Positions 1-9,600 of a DNA stretch of 25,877 nucleotides are shown here, piece by piece (the first letter of the stretch is position 1; each line of letters begins with the position of its first letter). The position numbers and the translations under genes are program-made. The stretch lies in the IMG/VR virus record IMGVR_UViG_3300027837_000004, positions 1-25,877 of that record; one strand, written 5' to 3'. Source of the stretch: a virus. Below the pieces are notes generated by a model that made no database searches, was not told the DNA's origin, and saw only the letters and a list, made by a program, of their open reading frames with translations.

Positions 1-53
1 ATGTAAAAGGGTAAATAGAATCATTAGTAAGTAAATGTACAGGGTTTGCCGAT

Positions 54-1229
54 ATGGTACAATTGACTCACTTGAAATTACAACAGGTGCTTCAAAGAAT
101 GATACCTGACGGAGTATATCTTGATGCTGATGGTATCAATGAAGTAGACCTAGGTAATGGAACAAACTACAATCCGCAAGAAGCATTAAATATGTTTTTT
201 CAAACAGGTTCTATAATAGGTAGATCATTTACACAGGAAGGCGATATGAATCCCGGTAAAGTGCCTATACAAGAAGTGCCAACCGGAGGCGGAGGACAAA
301 AACTACAAACATTAATTGCAACTTACAACTATTATCTGCAAATGATAAGGGATGTAACCGGACTAAACGAGGCGAGAGACGGGTCTACGCCAGACTCTAG
401 AGCATTAGTAGGGGTGCAAAAATTAGCAGCAGCAAATTCAAACACTGCAACAAGGCATATATTAGATTCAGGTTTATATTTGACAAGAGAACTTTGCGAG
501 TGCTTATCTTTAAGAATATCAGATATAATAGAGTATCACCCAGCTAAAGAAGCGTTTATAACCAAAATAGGTAAATTTAATGTAGGTATTCTTGAGGAAA
601 TGTCAGACTTGTATATGCACGACTTTGGCATAATGCTAGAATTAATGCCTGACGAAGAAGAAAAAGCTACATTAGAAAACAATATTCAAGTTGCATTGCA
701 ACAGGGTAGCATAGATCTTTCCGACGCTATAGATATTCGTGAGGTAAAAAATCTTAAGCTAGCCAACCAACTGCTTAAGGTTAAACAAAAGAAAAGACAA
801 GAAAGATTACAGGCAGAACAGCAAGCTAATATACAAGCACAAGCTCAAGCTAACGCGCAGGCGCAGCAAGTGGCGGCCCAAGCAGAAGTGGATAAAGATC
901 AAGCTATGTTCCAGACTAAGGCGCAATTGGAGCAACTTAAAGCAGGTATAGAAGAAAAAAGAATAAGCATCGAGGTTAATGCTAAGAAAGAATTAATGGC
1001 GTTAGAATTCCAATACAATATGCAATTAAAAGGTATAGAAGTAGAGGGAGCTAAATCTAAAGAAAAAGAAGTAGAAGATCGTAAAGATCAAAGAACTAGG
1101 ATACAAGGTACTCAACAAAGCGAAATGATCGCCCAAAGAAAGAACGATCTACCGCCTAAAAACTTTGAATCCGCAGGAAATGACGTAATGGGCCAAGGTT
1201 TTGGCTTAGGTGCGTTCGATCCTAGGTAA
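54..1229 (+). CDS. Phage portal protein, C-terminal part (frame continues upstream)
   Basis: The portal forms the dodecameric ring at the capsid vertex through which DNA is packaged and ejected. Residues about 60-160 hold a portal-like helical segment with VTGLNEARDGSTPDSRALVG followed by an LAAANSN stretch, and an LTRELCECL helix follows. Residues about 225-360 are a long Gln/Ala/Lys/Glu-rich coiled coil, and the tail ends in GFGLGAFDPR, similar to what I recall of crAss-like portals. The piece is about half the 700-800 residues usual for such portals. The ATG at 54 is only the first ATG after an in-frame TAA at 12-14. Codons 15-53 read IESLVSKCTGFAD, which runs naturally into the portal sequence, so the true frame probably extends left and this start is likely not the native one. 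It precedes the scaffold and capsid genes, the normal head-module order. Portal identity is fairly sure; the start is doubtful. Confidence 0.82.
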   Translation: MVQLTHLKLQQVLQRMIPDGVYLDADGINEVDLGNGTNYNPQEALNMFFQTGSIIGRSFTQEGDMNPGKVPIQEVPTGGGGQKLQTLIATYNYYLQMIRDVTGLNEARDGSTPDSRALVGVQKLAAANSNTATRHILDSGLYLTRELCECLSLRISDIIEYHPAKEAFITKIGKFNVGILEEMSDLYMHDFGIMLELMPDEEEKATLENNIQVALQQGSIDLSDAIDIREVKNLKLANQLLKVKQKKRQERLQAEQQANIQAQAQANAQAQQVAAQAEVDKDQAMFQTKAQLEQLKAGIEEKRISIEVNAKKELMALEFQYNMQLKGIEVEGAKSKEKEVEDRKDQRTRIQGTQQSEMIAQRKNDLPPKNFESAGNDVMGQGFGLGAFDPR

Positions 1230-1261
1230 TAATAGTAATAACAATCATATAATATTTTATC

Positions 1262-2449
1262 ATGTCAGAACAAACAGAAAACCAAAATGTACCTGAAGAG
1301 GTAGTTGAAAATGTCGTTGAAAGCCCAGTGTCGCTTGATGACGGCATTATTAAAGTCAATTTAGGAGAACTAAACAAACCCAAAGAAGATGCCATTCCAG
1401 AACAAGAAGCAAATGCAAGCGATGTTTCTGTCGAGCAACCCGAAAACGAAAGCAACAGCGAGGAAGTGGTTCAAGAAGTACGGGAGCCCGTTCAAAATGA
1501 AGAGCAATCCGTTCTTGAGGAAATAACAGAAGAAGAAGTACAAGAACAAGCGGATAATTTGCAAGGCAATATAGCCGAGGCTATAGAAGAGCAAAAAGAA
1601 ACTGGTGTTGAGTTACCTGAAAATATTCAAAAAGTTGTAGACTTTATGAATGAAACCAGCGGAACTCTTGAAGATTATGTTAAGCTTAATAAAAACTACG
1701 AAGACTTAGATGAGTCTCAGTTATTAAGAGAGTACTACGCTAATACAAAGCCTCATTTGGACGAGGAGGATATAGACTTTATGATGGAAGATAACTTTCT
1801 TTATGATGAAGACTTAGACGAAGAAAGAGATATACGAAGAAAAAAACTAGCCAGAAGAGAGGAATTAGCAAAAGCTAAAAACCACCTTACTGGATTAAAA
1901 GATAAATATTATCAGGAAATTAAAGGCGGCTCAAGGTTGGCTCCTGAACAAAAGAAAGCGGTAGACTTTTTCAATCGCTATACAAAAGAAAACGAAGCAG
2001 CAACTCAATTAGCTGAAAAACAAACACAAACGTTTTTAAAGAAAACGGAAAGTGTTTTTAACGATGATTTCAAAGGTTTTGATTATCAAGTTGGAGACAA
2101 AAAATTCCGTTTTAAAGTTAAAGACGCTCCTACTATTAAGGAAACCCAAAGCGACATTAATAATTTTGTCAAGAAGTTCTTGGATAAAGATAACCAAATG
2201 TCAGATGCAGCGGGGTACCACAAGGGATTGTTTACAGCTATGAATGCAGATTCTATTGCAAATCATTTTTATGAGCAAGGCAAGGCCGATGCAATGAAAA
2301 CAAGTATGTCCAATTCGAAAAACATACAAATGGGCGCTAGAGGCGTTCATGAAGACGTTAAAACATCGAATGGATGGGCAGTAAGATCTGTTGATTCTGG
2401 GGGAAGTGATTCAAAATTGAAAATTAAAACATTTAGACACATTAAATAA
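1262..2449 (+). CDS. Putative capsid scaffolding protein
   Basis: This 395-residue protein lies between portal and major capsid genes, where short-tailed phages usually encode the scaffold that guides procapsid assembly. Residues 1-115 are extremely acidic and probably disordered, with runs of Glu, Gln and Val. The middle, about 120-260, is helical and charged. The C-terminal third is more basic and ends in KLKIKTFRHIK, like the basic coat-binding tail of known scaffolds. No enzyme motif is visible. The gap to the capsid gene is 8 bases, so the two are almost certainly co-transcribed. The call rests on position, composition and size, not on a recognised domain; a virion-associated protein of another kind is possible. 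Confidence 0.6.
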   Translation: MSEQTENQNVPEEVVENVVESPVSLDDGIIKVNLGELNKPKEDAIPEQEANASDVSVEQPENESNSEEVVQEVREPVQNEEQSVLEEITEEEVQEQADNLQGNIAEAIEEQKETGVELPENIQKVVDFMNETSGTLEDYVKLNKNYEDLDESQLLREYYANTKPHLDEEDIDFMMEDNFLYDEDLDEERDIRRKKLARREELAKAKNHLTGLKDKYYQEIKGGSRLAPEQKKAVDFFNRYTKENEAATQLAEKQTQTFLKKTESVFNDDFKGFDYQVGDKKFRFKVKDAPTIKETQSDINNFVKKFLDKDNQMSDAAGYHKGLFTAMNADSIANHFYEQGKADAMKTSMSNSKNIQMGARGVHEDVKTSNGWAVRSVDSGGSDSKLKIKTFRHIK

Positions 2450-2457
2450 GAAAAATT

Positions 2458-3912
2458 ATGGCAGGATTTGCAACCGCGCCGGCTACATTAGCCAATTTAG
2501 CGCACTTAACACCACGCCCGGTAAAAGGTTTGTTTGGAGACAACTACCTATCTTTAGCGGACATGGATTTTACACAACAATTTTTACCTGAGGTATACGA
2601 AAAAGAAATCGAGCGTTATGGGAACAGAACAATCACAGGATTTTTACGTATGGTCGGAGCTGAGATGCCTATGGCGTCGGATCAAGTAGTTTGGTCAGAG
2701 CAAGGAAGATTACATATCGCTTATGATAATGTAACAACTCAAGCTGCAGCGAACCAAACAATATCTTTACCAGATGCAACAACATCGCCAGACGGTAAAG
2801 CGCCTTTACTAGGGCCAGGCATGACAATAGTATTAGCTAAAGGTAATATAACGGCAAAAGCTTTCGTAAAAGCAATCGTTACACCTCAGGTTGGAACTAA
2901 TGTAACATACGACATCGTAGTATATGATACTGCCAATGGACAATTGCCAACTGGTTTACATACAGAAACAGGTGTTAGTACATTCGTATATGGTTCTGAG
3001 TATGGAAAAGGATCTAGTTTAGCTGGTAATTCAGTTGACGCTTCTTTCACAACTTTCAGTAACAAACCAATCATTCTAAGAGACAAGTATGCCGTTAACG
3101 GATCAGATGTTGCTCAAATTGGATGGGTTGAAGTTACTACTGAAATTGGAACTGGAGGATACCTATGGTACTTAAAGTCTGAACACGAGTCTCGTATTCG
3201 TTTTGAAGATTACTTAGAAATGTCAATGGTTGAAGCTACTGATGCTCAAAGTACTATTACTGATGCTTCTGGAGCAACTATATCAGGTATGCAAGGTTTA
3301 TTTGATGCACTAGAAACAAGAGGTTTAGTATTTAACGACGCTGATTTTGACGGTGCGTCTTCTCCTACTGCAGGACTTGGAGCATTTGATACTATATTAC
3401 AAGAGCTTGATAAGCAAGGAGCAATTGAAGAGAACATGATGTTCTTAGATCGCGAAACTGCATTGAGCATTGATAATATGCTGGCGCAACAAAATTCTTA
3501 CGGAACAGGAGGAACATCTTACGGTGTATTCGAAAATTCAGAAGAAATGGCGTTGAACCTAGGATTCTCAGGATTCCGTAGAGGATCTTACGATTTCTAT
3601 AAGACTGACTGGAAATATCTAAATGATTCTACAACTCGTGGAGGTATTACAGATATATCTGGAGTAATCGTTCCAGCAGGAACATCTACTGTATATGACC
3701 AACAATTAGGACAGAACATCTCACGACCATTCTTACACATCCGTTATAGAGCTTCAGAAGCTGATGACAGACGTTTGAAATCTTGGGTAACTGGATCAGT
3801 TGGTGGAAACTACACAAGTGACGAGGATGCAATGAATGTTCACTTCCTATCGGAAAGAACTTTGTGTACTCAAGCAGCTAACAACTTTGTACTGTTAAAA
3901 AGAACAGTATAA
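2458..3912 (+). CDS. Major capsid protein
   Basis: This 484-residue protein is the probable HK97-fold shell subunit. The N-terminal arm contains FLPEVYEKEIERYGNRTITG and MVGAEMPMASDQVVWSEQGR (about residues 42-85), which I recognise from capsid proteins of Bacteroidota podoviruses and crAss-like phages. A Thr/Gly-rich beta section (about 95-220) would form an insertion or E-loop-like region. The C-terminal half has FLDRETALSIDNMLAQQ (about 325-341) and NLGFSGFRRGSYDFYKTDW (about 364-382), and the usual 480-500 residue length fits. The leader is A-rich, ending AAATT before the ATG. An intrinsic terminator follows about 15 bases after the stop, which would let capsid transcripts end here. The fold is inferred from family resemblance. 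Confidence 0.85.
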   Translation: MAGFATAPATLANLAHLTPRPVKGLFGDNYLSLADMDFTQQFLPEVYEKEIERYGNRTITGFLRMVGAEMPMASDQVVWSEQGRLHIAYDNVTTQAAANQTISLPDATTSPDGKAPLLGPGMTIVLAKGNITAKAFVKAIVTPQVGTNVTYDIVVYDTANGQLPTGLHTETGVSTFVYGSEYGKGSSLAGNSVDASFTTFSNKPIILRDKYAVNGSDVAQIGWVEVTTEIGTGGYLWYLKSEHESRIRFEDYLEMSMVEATDAQSTITDASGATISGMQGLFDALETRGLVFNDADFDGASSPTAGLGAFDTILQELDKQGAIEENMMFLDRETALSIDNMLAQQNSYGTGGTSYGVFENSEEMALNLGFSGFRRGSYDFYKTDWKYLNDSTTRGGITDISGVIVPAGTSTVYDQQLGQNISRPFLHIRYRASEADDRRLKSWVTGSVGGNYTSDEDAMNVHFLSERTLCTQAANNFVLLKRTV

Positions 3913-3926
3913 TAAGTTTATTGTAA

Positions 3927-3971
3927 TGATTACCCTCGTTGAATCTACGGGGGTAGTTATTACTTTTATTA
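3927..3971 (+). terminator. Intrinsic terminator after the capsid gene
   Basis: A 9-bp stem pairs TACCCTCGT (3931-3939) with ACGGGGGTA (3947-3955), with one G.T pair and a 7-base loop. Weaker pairs extend it outward by about four bases. It is followed by TTATTACTTTTATT, which is T-rich but interrupted. It starts just after the capsid stop codon, so it probably ends or thins transcription before the downstream tail genes. Confidence 0.72.
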
Positions 3972-3994
3972 GTGACATTAGCTAGTTATATTAA

Positions 3995-4007
3995 ATAGTA
4001 ATAGGCT
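3995..4007 (+). repeat. 13-base direct repeat, copy 1
   Basis: ATAGTAATAGGCT occurs here, 38 bases before the ATG at 4046, and again at 4903-4915, 42 bases before the next gene's ATG. It may be part of a promoter, operator or RNA processing site for each gene. In AT-rich DNA chance is possible, and no canonical Bacteroidota promoter (TTG with TAnnTTTG) is evident beside it. Confidence 0.35.
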
Positions 4008-4045
4008 ATCGTCATACATTATTAACATTTATATCATATTATATT

Positions 4046-4894
4046 ATGGCTAACAAGAAAGCTACAGCAAAAAAAGTTGAGGTTGCACCTCAGGAAGTGG
4101 TTGAAAAAGTAACACAACCAAAAGTAGAAGCACCTAAAAAAGAGGAGCCAAAAAAAGACGAGTGGGTAATCAAAGATAGATTGTACGAATTAACAAGAAC
4201 AAAACCACTTGTTTTCACATTACCTACAGCGCATAGTAGGAAAAAAAGTTTATTGTATTTTGACGAAGAGCTAGGATACCAAAGAGAATTAAGATACGCT
4301 ACTAACCAGCGATCTTGTTTTGTAGAGGAGCAGAAGGGACAAATAGTTATGGGACGCATCGTGTTTAGAGACGGCGTGCTTAGAGTGCCGAAAGAAAATG
4401 TTGCGCTACAAAAATTATTATCTTTATATCACCCAGCTTTAAAATCTAATATATACGAAGAATACAAACCAGCTCAGCAAGCAAGTAATGAGGTTGACTG
4501 GATTGAGTTCGAATTACAAGCATTGAACCTTGCTAAAACATTATCTGTTGAAGAGGCAGAAGCTATTTTACGCGTTGAAATGGGAGCGACAGTAACAGAG
4601 CTTTCATCTTCTGAAATTAAAAGAGATGTATTAATTTTTGCTAAAAGGAATCCAAATTTATTCTTACAATTAGCTACAGATGAGAATACACAATTAAGGA
4701 GCTTCGGGGCAAAAGCTGTTGAACAAGGGATACTAACATTATCACAAGACCAAAGAACGTTTACTTACGGTTCTAACGGAAGAAAAATAATGACAGTGCC
4801 GTTTGACGAGCATCCTTACTTTGCTTTATCTGCTTTCTTTAGAACAGATGAAGGTATGGAAGTATACAAGGCAATTGAGAAAAGACTAAACTAG
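4046..4894 (+). CDS. Conserved-looking phage protein of unknown function
   Basis: I do not recognise a function for this 282-residue protein. Residues 1-38 are a Lys/Glu/Ala/Val-rich, probably disordered leader. The folded part, about 42-145, includes KKSLLYFDEELGYQRELRYA (about 68-87) and a segment reading RIVFRDGVLRVPKENVALQK (about 107-126). From about 150 it is helical and charged, and it ends in TDEGMEVYKAIEKRLN. I have the impression that similar proteins sit next to capsid genes in environmental Bacteroidota phages, so a head-associated or head-completion role is plausible. It has its own upstream region with a terminator and a 13-base repeat, and a hairpin follows it, so its expression may be set separately from the capsid and adaptor genes. 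Confidence 0.6.
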   Translation: MANKKATAKKVEVAPQEVVEKVTQPKVEAPKKEEPKKDEWVIKDRLYELTRTKPLVFTLPTAHSRKKSLLYFDEELGYQRELRYATNQRSCFVEEQKGQIVMGRIVFRDGVLRVPKENVALQKLLSLYHPALKSNIYEEYKPAQQASNEVDWIEFELQALNLAKTLSVEEAEAILRVEMGATVTELSSSEIKRDVLIFAKRNPNLFLQLATDENTQLRSFGAKAVEQGILTLSQDQRTFTYGSNGRKIMTVPFDEHPYFALSAFFRTDEGMEVYKAIEKRLN

Positions 4895-4928
4895 TCACCT
4901 TTATAGTAATAGGCTGCTGAAAGGTGGC
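4894..4928 (+). other. Hairpin overlapping the stop codon of the 4046-4894 gene
   Basis: GTCACCTTT (4894-4902) pairs with AAAGGTGGC (4920-4928), nine pairs including one T.G, around a 17-base loop that carries the second copy of the 13-base repeat. There is no T-tract after it, so it is a poor intrinsic terminator. It may be an RNA-stability or processing element between the two genes. Confidence 0.5.
4903..4915 (+). repeat. 13-base direct repeat, copy 2
   Basis: This is an exact second copy of ATAGTAATAGGCT from 3995-4007, placed in the loop of the 4894-4928 hairpin and 42 bases before the ATG at 4958. A shorter match, AATAGTAATA, lies at 1231-1240 before the scaffold gene. Confidence 0.35.
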
Positions 4929-4957
4929 CTATAACTATATAAAATAAAAAACAAATT

Positions 4958-5710
4958 ATGGCTGTAAGCGTAGATACTGTTTATCAGAGAGTATTAGCAA
5001 TACTTAACAAAGAACAAAGAGGTTATGTAACACCTCAAGAATTTAATCTATTTGCTAACCAAGCTCAGTTAGATATATTCGAACAATATTTTTACGATAT
5101 TAATCAGTTTGGCAGAATACCTGGTAATGATACCGAGTTTTCTGATATGCTTAACTTACTTAATGAGAAAATAAATATATTTGAAGTAGATGCAGATATG
5201 ACTTATAATGCAGCTACCGAACATTGGTCGCCTCCTGCGGACCTTTATAGAATAGGTACAATAGTTTATAACAATGTTACAACTAGTAAATCATTATATC
5301 CTGTTCCCAATACAGTAGTTACCACTACAACACCGATAGAAGCAGAAAGAATAAACTTTAATGAATTTCTGTATATAAATCAGTCGGCCTACGCAAAACC
5401 CACAAATACAAGACCCGTGTTTGTAGCTTCAGAAGATGGCTACAAAGTTTATGGAGATTCTTTATTAACTACCAATGTAAGGTGTAATTATATAAAAGAG
5501 CCAGCTCAAGTACAATGGGCTTACCAAATGGTTTTCGGCGAAGCACTTTATAATGCAAATGAGTCTACAGACTTTGAGTTGCATCCTTCAGAAGAAACTG
5601 AATTAGTAATAAAAATATTAGAATTTGCAGGGCTGGTAGTAAAAGATATAGGAATGTATCAAGTAGCAAGTCAAATAAACGCACAAACTAATCAACAAGA
5701 AAAATCATAA
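4958..5710 (+). CDS. Putative head-tail adaptor / ring protein
   Basis: This 250-residue protein follows the head genes and precedes the nozzle, where short-tailed phages encode the adaptors that sit beneath the portal. The N-terminus, TVYQRVLAILNKEQRGYVTP at residues 7-26, then a helix with FANQAQLDIFEQYF (about 32-45), is typical of helical connector proteins. The middle is beta-rich (about 80-170), and residues 180-235 return to helix. There is no signal peptide or catalytic motif. The stop is 3 bases before the next ATG, implying tight coupling with that gene, probably its partner in the same ring stack. The role is inferred from position and composition. Confidence 0.5.
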   Translation: MAVSVDTVYQRVLAILNKEQRGYVTPQEFNLFANQAQLDIFEQYFYDINQFGRIPGNDTEFSDMLNLLNEKINIFEVDADMTYNAATEHWSPPADLYRIGTIVYNNVTTSKSLYPVPNTVVTTTTPIEAERINFNEFLYINQSAYAKPTNTRPVFVASEDGYKVYGDSLLTTNVRCNYIKEPAQVQWAYQMVFGEALYNANESTDFELHPSEETELVIKILEFAGLVVKDIGMYQVASQINAQTNQQEKS

Positions 5711-5713
5711 TAT

Positions 5714-6637
5714 ATGGCATTGATAAATCAAACTCCAGAAGAATACTACTTAGGGCCCGACGGCGTATGGGATAGTGGCGATGAAAACTACGGTGATTAC
5801 CAATTTGTCAGTATAAGTGATATTATAAACAACTTTATAGTTGCCTATGTTGGGCAAGATAAGCTAATAACCAAAGTAAAAAGAACAGATGTAGCCTATT
5901 GGGCACAGCGAGCTATCCAGGAGTTTAGCTTTGATACACTACCTCAGGATAAATCAATAGAAATTGAAGTACCACCCGGATTATATATGGTGTTACCGCA
6001 AGATTATGTTAATTACACAAAACTGTCTTGGACAGATAGCCGAGGTATAGAAAGAATAATATATAAAACCGACCTAACAAGTAACCCAAACGCTATTATA
6101 CAAGATGACGATTACGAATATACTTTTGATAACAACGGTAATATACCTTTGGCGGCACAATCAGAAACATTAAAAAGATGGAACGCTAATAGTAATTTTC
6201 CTTTAGGTGGACCAGGAGGTGGCAACTGGGATTTAACTAATAATCCAGACTTACTTGCATTATATGCTTACGGAGGTAGATATGGTATAGATCCTGAAAA
6301 TGCTCAAGCAAACGGTACGTTTTATATAGACCGTATAAACGGTATGATTAGATTTAGCTCAGATATAAGAGGGAGAATAGTTACATTAAAATACATAAGC
6401 GACGGATTAAGTAGCGCAGAAGATATGACTGTTCATAAGTTTGCAATGGATGCAATAGAAAAGTACATAGCTTATTCTATATTATCTACAAGATCTAATG
6501 TACAAGAATACTTAGTTGCTAGATTTAAGAAAGCTGCTTCGGCTGCTAGAAGAAATGCCAAGATTAGATTATCAGAACTTAAGTCAGACTTAATGGCGCA
6601 GGTATTTAGAAATCAATCAAAATGGATTAAACATTAA
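5714..6637 (+). CDS. Putative tail adaptor / tubular-type structural protein
   Basis: This 307-residue protein has an N-terminal helical part with AYWAQRAIQEFSFDTLPQDK (about residues 62-81), then beta-rich sequence containing VPPGLYMVLPQDYVNYTKLS (about 86-105), a loop rich in Asn, Gly and Pro, and YIDRINGMIRFSSDIRGRI (about 204-222). It ends in a basic helical region with ARFKKAASAARRNAKIRLSE (about 268-287). This helix-beta-helix layout recalls adaptor or tail tubular A/P22 gp4-type proteins, which join portal to nozzle. It lies 3 bases after one probable adaptor and 6 bases before the nozzle gene. The assignment is by gene order and general resemblance; an alternative is a capsid-auxiliary protein. 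Confidence 0.5.
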   Translation: MALINQTPEEYYLGPDGVWDSGDENYGDYQFVSISDIINNFIVAYVGQDKLITKVKRTDVAYWAQRAIQEFSFDTLPQDKSIEIEVPPGLYMVLPQDYVNYTKLSWTDSRGIERIIYKTDLTSNPNAIIQDDDYEYTFDNNGNIPLAAQSETLKRWNANSNFPLGGPGGGNWDLTNNPDLLALYAYGGRYGIDPENAQANGTFYIDRINGMIRFSSDIRGRIVTLKYISDGLSSAEDMTVHKFAMDAIEKYIAYSILSTRSNVQEYLVARFKKAASAARRNAKIRLSELKSDLMAQVFRNQSKWIKH

Positions 6638-6643
6638 AATTAT

Positions 6644-9600
6644 ATGGCGGAATTAATACACACGTTTACCAGCGGTAAAATGAATAAGGATCTTGATGAG
6701 AGACTTGTTCCCAATGGAGAATACAGAGACGCCTTAAATTTAGAGCTTGCAGCTTCAGATAGCTCTCAGGTTGGTACCTTTCAAAACATAAAAGGTAACT
6801 TAGAATTAGCGTACAAAACATATAACCCCGTTACGGGAGCTAGAACACTGTGGAGCAGTGCTTATATATCTAATTTAACAAATGCGGTCTGCATAGGCTC
6901 CGTTGTTGATAGGAATACGGATAATATATATTGGTTTATATCTAGTGATGAAGTTAGTGCTATTGCTTACTATAACGACGTTACAAAAGTTGTAGCTCCA
7001 TTAATAGTCGATGCTAATGATATACTAAGCTTTAGCAAAGATTATTTAATAACCGGTGTAAACATATTAGAAGGTATACTAATGTGGACAGACAACCAGA
7101 CTGAGCCCAAAAGTATAACCGTAAAAGATTGGGTTAATTCAACCTCGGATTTTTTAACGCACTCGCAAGTATATGGGCGTGATTTTATTGAGCAAGATAC
7201 TACGGTAATAAAAAAGTATCCGTTAAACCCGCCGACAATATCCGTGTCCTCGGTTGCTAGAGAAGACGACGCAGGAAATACCGTTGTTATTGCCACTACT
7301 ACGTCAGCCACCTTTATGACTGAGGATTCTAATAATAATGCAATTCCAGTTCCTACGGGCACGGCAAAAACATTAACCTGGGAGCAAAGCCAAACATTAC
7401 CTTTTTATAGAGAAGGAGATGTACTTATACTAACTCTTGTAGATGAGGGTGAAGTAGGTAGCGAAGTTGCAGAAGTAAGGTGTTCTGTGGCTAGTATAAT
7501 ACCCCCTGACGAAGGAGCTTCGCAAACAGGGGCTAATGTTACAGTGCTAAGTGTTGGGCCGAGTACTACAGGGGGTGCTATTATTACCCCCTTAACTTAT
7601 AATGTAATATTAGAACAACAAGAGCCTTTATTTGAATTTAAGTTTGCTAGATTTGCTACTAGATGGAAATACAATAATAATCAAGTATCTGCTTACTCTT
7701 CTTTTTCAAATATTGCTTTTTTGCCTGGGGAATTTGATTACTCTCCTAAAGAAGGGTATAACTTAGGCATGACTAATAATACTAGGCAGTTAACAATATC
7801 TAATTTTATACCTAGCACATTACCACCCGATGTAAGCGAAGTTGAAGTGCTTTACAAAGCAACTAATAATCCTAATGTATACGTTGTTGATAGCTTCAAA
7901 CCTTCTGATACAGCATGGCAAAACAATACTTTTGAAATAAAAACTGAAATAATAACTTCTGTCATAAGAAGTAATCAGTTATTAAGACCTTACGACAATG
8001 TACCACGTAGAACTTTAGCGCAGGAAATAACTGCTAATAGGTTGATATACGGCAATTACGTGCAAAATTTTACGTTAAGCTCGCCTTTTACAAAAGTGCC
8101 TTACAAGACAGATATGTCTGTAGGATTATATTCGAAACCAATATCCTCCGACACTACCTTTGTAGGCAGCGTCAATACGGAAGGTAATGCTGTTTTTCCT
8201 TCAATTAAAACATTACGCACTTATCAAATAGGTGTAGTTTATATGGATGAGTATGGCAGAAACACGCCTGTATTTACAAGTAATAGCGCTTCATTAGTAG
8301 TAGAGAAGGCATCTTCTGCTGCGGCTAATAACATAAGAGTGACCCTAAATGGCAACCCACCTAAATATAAAACTTTAACTGGCTTTGCTGATTTTACACA
8401 TTACAAGTATTACATAAAAGAAACGTCAAGAGAATATTACAATCTAGCGTTAGATAGGTTTTATGATGCAGAAGATGGTAATGTATGGCTTTCATTTCCG
8501 TCCGCAGAAAGAAATAAAGTAGACGAAGATACTTTTCTGATACTAAAAAAAGAACACGATAACAATATACCTGTTTTTGAAAAAAGCAGATATAAAGTGA
8601 TAGCTATAGAAAACGAAGCCCCTTTGTTTTTAACGCAACAAAGACTAGGCAAAGGAAATCTTATTACCAACTTTGGCGGTGGGGAAGGAGCTACGCCGGT
8701 AGAAGGGGGTAACGAAGTGCAAGTCCTTAAAACTGACTTTGACGCTGCTTTTGGAGCAGAAACTCGTACTGAATCTGGTTTACAATTAAGAATAACAGGT
8801 ACAGCGGGTCAAGTGAGTGATTATTACAAAATATCTACTTTTTCGCTTAACGGGACGCAAGCATTCGTTAGAATGGTAGTTTCGCCTGCATTCGGTCCAG
8901 ATGTAAATTTTGCTACAGTTTCTAACGGAGAAGTTCCAGAGGGCACGGGAGTAACACTATATGATTTAACAGACGTTAAGAAAGCTGAATTTACCGGAAG
9001 GTTTTTTGTTAAAGTAAACTCAGACAATATATTAAGGCAAAAAATACAAGCGGCTAGAAATAATAACAATACGTTTATTAGAAAAGCTATCGCCCCGCTT
9101 TGGAACTTTAGTTTTGCTAGTCAATTTAACAGCAACTTTTGGAAAGAAGGAGGAACTTGGCCGCAGGTTGATGCAACAGGCCAAACAGGTAGGATATTTA
9201 TTGATAGATTTAGTCCTAAATGCGAAAGCAGGGGACAGGGTACAAATGTTGAGGGTAAAATTGTTATATCCGATGCAACCGGGTACGGAGCCGGAAGAAC
9301 TAACACTACCAATGGGCATGCTCACGGTATAGTAGACAGGAATCCTCGATTACTGGAACAGCTTAATACAGTAGGAACTATGTTTAGGTTTGTAGATATT
9401 GGCAACGGCGTAAAAGATCCCACTGAGACTGTTTATGTTGTAACCAATAGCCAGCTTGATCTTGGAACTACTTATGACTGTACTAATAACTCAGGCGCTT
9501 TTTCAGGAAATGATGCTTGGGACGCGCAGACAAACCAATACGCAAGGTGGACCCTTACTTTTGAACAGCTTGAAGGCGGTTCAACGGCGCTTGCGTGGAA

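Noticed and set aside
3972-4045. A canonical Bacteroidota promoter before the 4046 gene
   Set aside because: TAACATTTA is only a loose match to the TAnnTTTG element and has no TTG at the right distance upstream, so I do not call it.
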